Notes under the pieces: model-generated
Database searches by the model: none
What the model was told of the DNA's origin: nothing
The model's input: only the letters and a program-made list of their open reading frames with translations
In this document: positions 1 through 6,194 of the stretch, in pieces
Layout: each line of letters opens with the position of its first letter
Numbering within the stretch: the stretch's first letter is position 1
Assembly (NCBI GenBank): GCA_020722645.1
Contig: DYKL01000040.1
Coordinates: 1-15,820 of the forward strand
Reading direction: 5' to 3'
DNA: 15,820 nt
Origin: Acetofilamentum sp.
Lineage (GTDB): Bacteria > Bacteroidota > Bacteroidia > Bacteroidales > JAFGUD01
Translations under genes and position numbers: made by a program

Positions 1-27
1 AAATTTGTTAGTTGTACTTAATCGCCA

Positions 28-59
28 GCATTATTTATGAATAATGCGGGTTAATACCC
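28..59. other. Two adjacent small hairpins
   Basis: Positions 28-35 (GCATTATT) pair perfectly with 40-47 (AATAATGC) around a TATG loop. The hairpin is immediately followed by GGGT (48-51) and ACCC (56-59) around TAAT. Neither has a T-run after it, so an intrinsic terminator for a gene left of the window is possible but not shown. They could instead belong to an intergenic repeat cut by the window edge. The function is unknown. Confidence 0.45.
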
Positions 60-63
60 AAAT

Positions 64-111
64 CTAATTAACTAATTGGCTAATTGGCTAATTGACTAAT
101 TTGCTAATTAA
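64..111. repeat. Octamer tandem repeat (CTAATTNN x6)
   Basis: Six head-to-tail 8-bp units run without gaps: CTAATTAA, CTAATTGG twice, CTAATTGA, CTAATTTG, CTAATTAA. The first six bases are constant except in the fifth unit, and variation falls mainly at the last two positions. The same unit type recurs at 5894-5917, upstream of the FloA-like gene. It looks like a slippage-prone short tandem repeat, with no protein or site recognised. Confidence 0.85.
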
Positions 112-260
112 TTTCTTGCAATAGTAAAAACTTTTATTTTTTTAATACTATTTTTTTGACGAAATGATTTGTTTCTATTGACGAAAGTATGTTAATTTCA
201 GATGAATTTAAAAAAGTAATACAAATTTGTGATTTTTACGCACTATAAAAAAACTTAATT

Positions 261-290
261 CTGAAATTAGACAAAAATTTTTTATGTTTG
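261..290 (+). promoter_or_regulatory. Candidate gldF promoter (TAnnTTTG type)
   Basis: TATGTTTG at 283-290 matches the Bacteroidota -7 consensus TAnnTTTG exactly. A CTG at 261-263, 19 bp upstream, is a one-mismatch version of the -33 TTG. Transcription would then start near 297, leaving about 100 nt before the preferred gldF start at 398. The ATG at 284 lies inside this box, which argues against it as the start codon. The call rests on consensus matching only. Confidence 0.5.
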
Positions 291-344
291 CAAACGTTTT
301 GAATGTGATTGTCAATTATGAGTTTTTTATACAACAAACTAAAA

Positions 345-365
345 ACTATGCACTATGCACAATGC
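345..365. repeat. Heptamer tandem repeat (ACTATGC x3)
   Basis: Two exact ACTATGC units and one ACAATGC unit stand in tandem within the gldF leader. A longer array of the same heptamer lies at 15186-15227. Because the unit carries no stop codon in this frame it gives a false N-terminal extension of gldF, containing NYALCTMH. Confidence 0.8.
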
Positions 366-397
366 ACTTTGAACTCGACAAACTTAATAAACTATCT

Positions 398-1126
398 ATG
401 TTTTCATTACTTAAAAAAGAAATTTCTACTTTTTTCAGTTCATTAACCGGATATTTGGTTGTGGTTGTGTTTTTGCTGGTTATAGGACTTTATATGTGGG
501 TTTTCCCGGGCGAAATGAATATTTTTGATGTCGGATATTCTTCTCTTGACACTTTATTTTATATTGCTCCCTGGATTTTTCTTTTCCTTGTACCGGCAGT
601 TACTATGCGACTTTTTGCCGAAGAAAAAAGAACCGGAACTCTTGAAAGTCTTTTAACGAAGCCTCTTTCGGATATGCAAATTGTTACTGCAAAATATTTT
701 TCGGGCTTAATTTTAGTTTTGATGGCTTTGATTCCGACATTTGTTTATTTTATAACAGTTCATTTTTTTCTCAGCCCTAAAAATATGGACATTGGAGGCA
801 CTTTTGGCTCTTACATAGGTTTGTTTTTTCTGGCAGCAATATATGTAGCCATTGGGACTTATGCTTCTTCAATCACTTCCAATCAAATTGTTGCATTTGT
901 CATAGGCATTCTGATGTCATTTTTCTTTTTCATTGGTTTTGAATACATTACACAGATAGGTTTTAACGTCAGAATTGCTTCGGTTATTGATTATTTGGGC
1001 ATTAATAATCATTACAAATCAATAAGCCGCGGAATTATTGACACACGAGATGTTGTTTATTTTGTCAGTACAATTTTTCTTTTTCTTTATTTAACTAAAT
1101 TTCAACTGGAACGCAGAAAATGGTGA
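398..1126 (+). CDS. gldF: Gliding-motility-type ABC transporter permease GldF
   Basis: A 242-aa integral membrane permease of the ABC-2/GldF family. With GldG and the ATPase GldA, this family forms an ABC transporter needed for gliding in Flavobacterium; its substrate is unsettled and non-gliding Bacteroidota also carry it. About six hydrophobic segments are visible (near residues 17-35, 52-70, 98-120, 138-158, 163-185 and 217-236). The conserved cytoplasmic stretch EEKRTGTLESLLTKPLSD follows the second. I chose the ATG at 398, which gives the typical opening MFSLLKKEIS and a length close to known GldF. The frame stays open back to an ATG at 284, but that stretch crosses a promoter box and heptamer repeats. 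The stop overlaps gldG by 7 nt, so the two are co-transcribed. No gldA is in the window, as in species where it is unlinked. Confidence 0.88.
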   Translation: MFSLLKKEISTFFSSLTGYLVVVVFLLVIGLYMWVFPGEMNIFDVGYSSLDTLFYIAPWIFLFLVPAVTMRLFAEEKRTGTLESLLTKPLSDMQIVTAKYFSGLILVLMALIPTFVYFITVHFFLSPKNMDIGGTFGSYIGLFFLAAIYVAIGTYASSITSNQIVAFVIGILMSFFFFIGFEYITQIGFNVRIASVIDYLGINNHYKSISRGIIDTRDVVYFVSTIFLFLYLTKFQLERRKW

Positions 1127-2883
1127 TAATTTTGGGAACAAAAAAACTAAAATATAAACAATTCAAAAATTTAGGGCTTATTTTGCTCTTTATCATTGCT
1201 TTAAATCTTTTTTCGGCATTTTTTTTCAAAAGAATTGATTTAACTGCCGAAAAACGATACACCCTCACTGATTATACAAAAGAACAATTAAAAAATGTAA
1301 ACGGACAAATTTTTATTACTGTTTTTTTGGACGGTAAAGACTTGCCTCTTTTATTCAAAAAATTTAAAAATTCAACCAAAGAAATCCTTGATGTTTTCAA
1401 GATTTATGCTCGTCAGAATTTGAATTACGAATTTATTGACCTTACAAGCGATAAATTTTCTGACAAAGAGAAGGAACTTAGGTTTGAAGAATTATATTAT
1501 ATGGGCATAGTTCCAGTTGAAGACACTGAACTGAAACAAGGTCAGGAAACTAAAACTCTGATTTTTCCGGCGGCTGTTATTACTTACAGTTACTATGATA
1601 TTCAAGCTGACAGCATGGTTTCCAGAAGCGTTGGTCTGAATTTATTGAACAATGACCCCAATTTTGAACAGTCAAGCCCCGAAAACATAAACAATTCGGT
1701 GCAAAATCTTGAATACGCTTTTATAAATGAAATTGTAAAAATATCAAAAAATAAAAAACCTCAAATTGCTTTTGTTGAAGGACATGGTGAGCTTTCAGAA
1801 ATTTATGTTGCTGAAATCCAGAACATTTTAAGCGAATATTACAAAATTATGAGAGGCAAAATAAACGGTATTTATGGGATTTTAGATGAATTTGAAGCAA
1901 TTGTAATTGCAAAACCGACAAAGGAATTTTCAAAAGAAGACAAGTTTGTAATTGACCAATATATTATGAATGGAGGAAAAGTGCTATGGTTGGTTGATGG
2001 AGTAGATATAAGTATGGATAGCGTTTATTCGTACGAACGTGCTTTTGCTATGCCGGCGCTTCCGCAGGTTCTCAAAATTGATGATTTGCTTTTTACTTAC
2101 GGTATCAGAATAAATACCGATTTATTACAAGATGCTTATAGCTCAACTATTATGCTCAAAGGAACTTCTATTACCGGAGAAGTCAGAAATCACTGGTATC
2201 AGTGGTATTATTTTCCACTTTTGGTAACATTGAATAATCACGTGATTAACAGATACATAGACCTTGTTCGGACTGAATTTATTAGTTCTATCGACACCGT
2301 AGGTAATAATTCTGACGTTAAAAGGACTGTTTTGCTTACAACAACCAATTTAACAAGAAAAATCGGTATTAATATTCCTTGGCAAGTTGATTTTAAAGAA
2401 ATTAATGAAGCACCTCAGCAGAATTTGTTTAATCAGGCTGATTTACCCGTTGCTTATTTGTTGGAAGGAGAATTCCCGTCGGCTTTTAAAGGCAGAATTA
2501 TTGATAATTATTTACAAAATAAGTCTTTATTCAAAGAAAAAAGCGAACCTACAAAAATGATTGTCGTTTCTGACGGTGATATTATTAAAAATGTAGTGAA
2601 AAGCGACAATCAAACTATGCCGATGAGTTTCGACAAATATTCTTTGTACAATTATTACGGAAATCAGCAATTCCTTCTTAATGCCATAAATTATCTCTGC
2701 GATGACGAAGGTCTGATGATGTTGCGAAGCAGAGAATTTAAACTCAGATTGCTCGACAAATCAGTTGTTGAAAACCAAAAGACTTTATGGCAGTTTTTAA
2801 ATCTGCTTTTGCCTATTATTGTAATAATTTTAATAGGTTTTGTAATGTTTTTTATAAGAAAAAATAAGTATTCAAAAAAATAA
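1120..2883 (+). CDS. gldG: Gliding-motility-associated ABC transporter substrate-binding protein GldG
   Basis: A 587-aa protein of the GldG/ABC-type uncharacterised transport family, the partner of the GldF permease. The architecture fits: an N-terminal membrane anchor near residues 17-37 followed by the family's KRIDLTAEKRYTLTD segment, a large extracytoplasmic domain with the IAFVEGHGE motif, a GGKVLWLVDGVD segment, and a C-terminal membrane anchor near residues 559-580 followed by a basic tail (IRKNKYSKK). The start at 1120 lies inside the last codons of gldF, suggesting translational coupling. The downstream LolA-like gene starts 7 nt after the stop. What the complex moves is not established. 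Length and domain order look complete, with no frameshift. Confidence 0.88.
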   Translation: MVIILGTKKLKYKQFKNLGLILLFIIALNLFSAFFFKRIDLTAEKRYTLTDYTKEQLKNVNGQIFITVFLDGKDLPLLFKKFKNSTKEILDVFKIYARQNLNYEFIDLTSDKFSDKEKELRFEELYYMGIVPVEDTELKQGQETKTLIFPAAVITYSYYDIQADSMVSRSVGLNLLNNDPNFEQSSPENINNSVQNLEYAFINEIVKISKNKKPQIAFVEGHGELSEIYVAEIQNILSEYYKIMRGKINGIYGILDEFEAIVIAKPTKEFSKEDKFVIDQYIMNGGKVLWLVDGVDISMDSVYSYERAFAMPALPQVLKIDDLLFTYGIRINTDLLQDAYSSTIMLKGTSITGEVRNHWYQWYYFPLLVTLNNHVINRYIDLVRTEFISSIDTVGNNSDVKRTVLLTTTNLTRKIGINIPWQVDFKEINEAPQQNLFNQADLPVAYLLEGEFPSAFKGRIIDNYLQNKSLFKEKSEPTKMIVVSDGDIIKNVVKSDNQTMPMSFDKYSLYNYYGNQQFLLNAINYLCDDEGLMMLRSREFKLRLLDKSVVENQKTLWQFLNLLLPIIVIILIGFVMFFIRKNKYSKK

Positions 2884-2890
2884 AATAGTT

Positions 2891-3601
2891 ATGAAAAAAA
2901 TAATACTTTATACAGTTATAATCTTGTCTTTCAGTAGTATATATGCACAGCAAGATACAAATATTTACGACCCTTTAGCTCGTAAATATTTAGACGCCTT
3001 GTCAAATAAATTGTCTGAAAAAAACACAGCCAGAATATACTTTGATTACACTGTTCACAATTCGCAGGACAGCAGCGAAAATACTTATAGCGGCTATTTG
3101 TTTGTAAAAGATGATGCAAAATACAAAATTATAATTCCCGACAATGAAATTTTTTCGGACGGAAATAAAATATATCAGTACAACAAAAAAGCAAATGAAA
3201 TGAACATAACATTTGCAGACCCCGAAAATGAAGCAATTTATACTCCCCGGAAACTCATAAATGCATACAAAAAAGGATTTAAATACAGCTATCGTGGCGA
3301 AATTACTTTTGATGCAAATGTCAGAATAGATGGTGTTGTTTCAAAAGAAAGTAAAACTTGTCATATTATTGACTTATATCCCGAAAATCCAAAAAAATCT
3401 CCTTATTCTATCGTCAGAATCTGGATTGATAAAGACAAAAATGAACTTGTTAGTGTAAAATATCAGCAAAAAGACGGAATAGAGCAAGTAGTAGATATTT
3501 TGTCTTTTGAGTTAGATGTAATTATCAACGATGAATTATTTATTTTTAACCCTGAACTTTATCCTGAAAATATCGATGTTATTGATTTTACAGAAGAATA
3601 A
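2891..3601 (+). CDS. LolA-like periplasmic outer-membrane lipoprotein carrier
   Basis: A 236-aa secreted protein with a clear signal peptide (MKKIILYTVIILSFSSIYAQ, cleavage near residue 19). The mature part has a LolA-like pattern: a helical start, then alternating beta strands that include YSGYLFVKDDAKYKIIIPDNEIFSDGNKIYQYNKKANE (residues about 66-103, read in pieces of motif GKIYQY and KxNE), and a late RIWIDKDKNELVSVKYQQ segment. LolA carries lipoproteins across the periplasm to the outer membrane. The family match is by fold-like pattern and is good, but exact orthology to LolA is not proven; some Bacteroidota encode several paralogues. It is the third gene of the gldFG operon, which suggests this copy serves the GldFG complex or is merely co-expressed with it. 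Confidence 0.72.
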   Translation: MKKIILYTVIILSFSSIYAQQDTNIYDPLARKYLDALSNKLSEKNTARIYFDYTVHNSQDSSENTYSGYLFVKDDAKYKIIIPDNEIFSDGNKIYQYNKKANEMNITFADPENEAIYTPRKLINAYKKGFKYSYRGEITFDANVRIDGVVSKESKTCHIIDLYPENPKKSPYSIVRIWIDKDKNELVSVKYQQKDGIEQVVDILSFELDVIINDELFIFNPELYPENIDVIDFTEE

Positions 3602-3630
3602 ATTTTGATATTGGTTTAAACCTGTTGATT

Positions 3631-3722
3631 TGCCGGTGGAGGCACCGGTAAATGCTTGTATTACCGAGGTTCCTGGTGTCAACACCTGAAATTCCTTTAC
3701 AGACGTTGCATGCAACGTCTCT
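3631..3722. repeat. Cluster of palindromes between convergent genes (REP/MITE-like)
   Basis: Three inverted repeats sit within 92 bp. CCGGTG (3633-3638) pairs with CACCGG (3643-3648) around GAGG. GGTG (3675-3678) pairs with CACC (3683-3686) around TCAA. AGACGTTGCATGCAACGTCT (3701-3720) is a perfect 20-bp palindrome followed by CTAC. The region is more GC-rich than its surroundings and lies between the stops of the LolA-like gene and the FloA-like gene. It may be a REP-like element and may also end transcription from either side. No transposase is nearby. Confidence 0.7.
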
Positions 3723-3728
3723 ACAAAT

Positions 3729-5774
3729 TTAATGATGTTTATTTGTCGTATCTTTTTGTTCGTCTTCTAAGAATTTGTAACGCACATTCTGGTCTTTTGC
3801 CCATGATTTTTTAATTTCAACTTCTGCTTTGAGTTTTTCTATTTCTTCGTGCATAGTCAATTTGTGGTGTTCAAATTCTTCGATTTCTTTTTCCAAATCT
3901 TTAAATGTTCTCTTTTCGTATTCTATTCTTGGCAATAATATTTTGAGCGGCTTGTATTTACTTGCAGTTAAAAATTTGACTTTATTATTGGTTGCTTTTG
4001 GATAAGTTTCATCATTGTCCTTATGAAGTGTTATTTTGTGTTGTTCGTCTTCTGATATGTGGATTTCATTTTCCTCTGAAATATTTTTTTGTTCTGTTTT
4101 ATGATGACTATCTTCAGTTTTCGGTTTGTTCATTTTACTGACAGGTATGTATTTTAAATCTACCTCCCTGATTTCTTCGTTTAATCTGAAAAGAACATTG
4201 TTGCAGATTTTTTCAACATTCTGAATTATTTCGTCGTGTTTATATTTTTTTTGGATTTCGTCAATCATTATTGCTCTGGAACGTTCAAAAAGAATTTTTT
4301 CATCGCTGCCTTTTATGTAGTTGTTAGGATTTAAAACAGCCTGAATTTCCATATCAATTATTATTTCGATATTGTCTTTTGTTGTAACATTGAATGTATT
4401 TGGTGTTTTTGTTTCATTGCCGTCTTGATCCGTAATTGTTTTTGTGTTTTTTAGCAAAATCGGGTTTAATGATTTGTAAATAATGTCTTTGAATGATACA
4501 TTTTCCATTTTGTTCAATATTCTTGCATTGTTATAGCTGACGTAAACATCGTGTTCTTTTGCATATTTCAGATAATTCATTATCTCATAAACATCAACAC
4601 CGGCAAGATAATCATTAAAAACTTTATTTGCGACTTCTGTCTTTTTAAAACCTGAACCACCTGATTTTTTGTATTCTTCTTCAATGTGAATGTAAGCAAG
4701 CTCAATTGCTTTGACACACAAAAGAGCATCAAATTTCAAATTTGCATTTTTTACAAGAATTATCTCTAATACTCTTTCATACAGAATTTTTTCATCAATG
4801 ATAGTTCTTTCTCTGTTGTATAAAAATGCTTCGTGCAATTTATCAAGGTCTCCACCATAAGCAAGAAAGTTGCGTAATTTGTCGTAATTTACAGTTTTGA
4901 ATTCAGAGTTTTCAAATCTAATAAGATATCTGATAACTGACCAAACATCTCTTTTTAGTTTTATGTCGTCATAAATAATATCAAAATCTAAATAAATCTC
5001 TGCGTGTTTTGATTTAATAAGCAAATCAAGCAATTCGGTTATTTTTTCCTGTGAAATGTCAAAAATTTTGAATTTTTCGTAACCGATAGGTAAGTCGTTA
5101 ACCAAAATTCTGTTGTAATTTACAATATATTTGTGTGGCTTTCTTCCGTATTTTATTGCTCTTATTAAATCTGTTATGTTTATTTTAATTTTGTGTTCGT
5201 AAGCAAATATCCAGGCGTCTTTTAAATCATTTACATCTTCTGATAACGGACGATTTGAGTCGTAGTATTTTACAATATCTTTTTGACTCAAAGGACAACC
5301 TGCGTTTTTTGTGAAAACCATTGCGTTTACAATATGTTCTAAATGTGCGTCAGGTATGTCAATATATTTTGTGATTTTATTAAAATCTCCCTGTCCGTTT
5401 TCTTCAAGATTGAAATTTTTAAAATATTTTGCTAATGTGAAATAAAACTCTACATCGACTCCTTTTATTAATAGGTTTGTTATTTTTTTAAAATCAAAAT
5501 ATGCTTCTAATTTTAAATTTTCTGCTTTTTTTATCTTTTTGAGATTTTCATAAGCGTGTTCATAAGATTTGATGTTTATTATAAAACGCTTGATATCTTT
5601 GTGATTCAGAGGCATTTTGTCTATAATGTCATCAATTTTCAGGACATATTTTGACCTGTCTGATTTTATTTCTTTGAAGGCTATTTTATCTGATTTTAGC
5701 TCATTGTCTAAATAATTTAATAGTCTTCGAGTATTTTTTGAAATTAAAAATATGCTGCGAATTTTTGATAACAT
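3729..5774 (-). CDS. FloA-like (flotillin-like) protein with extended N-terminal repeats, no membrane anchor
   Basis: A 681-aa protein from the ATG at 5774; the frame continues upstream only to a TTG at 5894, and that extra stretch looks non-coding. Residues 387-438 (NDYLAGVDVYEIMNYLKYAK ... SLNP) resemble the segment of bacterial flotillin FloA that reads YLAGGNVDRVVNALIAAQ ... SVNP. Residues 461-545 follow with a beta-rich band-7-like stretch (TKDNIEIIIDMEIQAVLNP, then a helical IMIDEIQKK part, ending EIREVDLKYIPV). Differences from FloA are large: FloA is about 330 aa and opens with a membrane hairpin, whereas no hydrophobic segment is visible here. Residues 1-380 contain degenerate copies of the same helical motif (near 95-140, 164-215 and 296-340). 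A charged linker (550-600) and a coiled coil (about 618-672) close the protein. The gene stands alone, with its own promoter and convergent to the gldFG operon. FloA homology is inferred by eye; function unknown, possibly a cytoplasmic scaffold. Confidence 0.6.
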   Translation of the reverse strand: MLSKIRSIFLISKNTRRLLNYLDNELKSDKIAFKEIKSDRSKYVLKIDDIIDKMPLNHKDIKRFIINIKSYEHAYENLKKIKKAENLKLEAYFDFKKITNLLIKGVDVEFYFTLAKYFKNFNLEENGQGDFNKITKYIDIPDAHLEHIVNAMVFTKNAGCPLSQKDIVKYYDSNRPLSEDVNDLKDAWIFAYEHKIKINITDLIRAIKYGRKPHKYIVNYNRILVNDLPIGYEKFKIFDISQEKITELLDLLIKSKHAEIYLDFDIIYDDIKLKRDVWSVIRYLIRFENSEFKTVNYDKLRNFLAYGGDLDKLHEAFLYNRERTIIDEKILYERVLEIILVKNANLKFDALLCVKAIELAYIHIEEEYKKSGGSGFKKTEVANKVFNDYLAGVDVYEIMNYLKYAKEHDVYVSYNNARILNKMENVSFKDIIYKSLNPILLKNTKTITDQDGNETKTPNTFNVTTKDNIEIIIDMEIQAVLNPNNYIKGSDEKILFERSRAIMIDEIQKKYKHDEIIQNVEKICNNVLFRLNEEIREVDLKYIPVSKMNKPKTEDSHHKTEQKNISEENEIHISEDEQHKITLHKDNDETYPKATNNKVKFLTASKYKPLKILLPRIEYEKRTFKDLEKEIEEFEHHKLTMHEEIEKLKAEVEIKKSWAKDQNVRYKFLEDEQKDTTNKHH

Positions 5775-5893
5775 TTCGGTTTTTTTATTGTTAAATATAT
5801 ACAAACAATAGTTCGGTATATTTTGAAGTAATTCGTTAATATTCAGCAAATTGATTTTGTATGTGTAACAAATTAGTAGTTCATTGTAAATCA

Positions 5894-5917
5894 ATAATTT
5901 GCTAATTTGCTAATTGA
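5894..5917. repeat. Short octamer repeat, second site
   Basis: About three units of the CTAATTNN type occur in tandem (ATAATTTG, CTAATTTG, CTAATTGA), matching the unit found at 64-111. They lie in the predicted 5' leader of the FloA-like gene, between its promoter and its ATG. Confidence 0.6.
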
Positions 5918-5936
5918 AAAATTAACGAATTATTGA

Positions 5937-5966
5937 CAAAAATAGTATTATTAATAATACAAACAA
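5937..5966 (-). promoter_or_regulatory. Promoter of the FloA-like gene
   Basis: On the minus strand TATTTTTG (5944 to 5937) matches TAnnTTTG exactly, and TTG (5966 to 5964) lies 19 bp upstream. This is the spacing expected for the primary sigma factor of Bacteroidota. Transcription would start near 5930. The leader to the ATG at 5774 would be about 155 nt and include the octamer repeats. Confidence 0.65.
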
Positions 5967-6046
5967 TATGTGTACTAAAAATTTTTATTGTTTGATTTTC
6001 AATTACTTGAAAATGAATAATGTAAGAGGTTATTAATCAGTAATAT

Positions 6047-6079
6047 AAAAAAACGGATTATCTTTTAGAAGATAATCCG
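6047..6079 (-). terminator. Intrinsic terminator downstream of gcvP
   Basis: Positions 6054-6064 pair with 6069-6079 over 11 bp (CGGATTATCTT and its complement) around a TTAG tetraloop. Read on the minus strand the stem is followed by seven Ts (6053 to 6047), a classic Rho-independent signal. It lies about 115 nt past the gcvP stop. The stretch between (6080-6194) shows no gene or other motif. Confidence 0.85.
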
Positions 6080-6194
6080 GTTTTGTGATTTGTACTATGC
6101 CAACAACTTCAAATCAGCTTTTTCCGATTTATAATCAAAGGTCATCATATATCAACTGATTAAAGTCGTTTCGGTTTCCACATCTGAAATAAAA

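Noticed and set aside
64..111. CRISPR array
   Set aside because: The tandem units are 8 bp with no spacers; the heptamer arrays likewise lack spacers, and no cas gene is present.
284..397. N-terminal extension of GldF from the ATG at 284
   Set aside because: The ATG lies inside a TATGTTTG promoter box, the extension is made of heptamer repeats, and the start at 398 gives the standard GldF N-terminus and length.
2931..3119. Minus-strand open frame within the LolA-like gene
   Set aside because: It is antisense to a gene with a clear signal peptide and family pattern.
5775..5894. N-terminal extension of the FloA-like protein to the TTG at 5894
   Set aside because: TTG is a poor start here, the stretch is leader-like AT-rich sequence next to octamer repeats, and the first ATG is at 5774.
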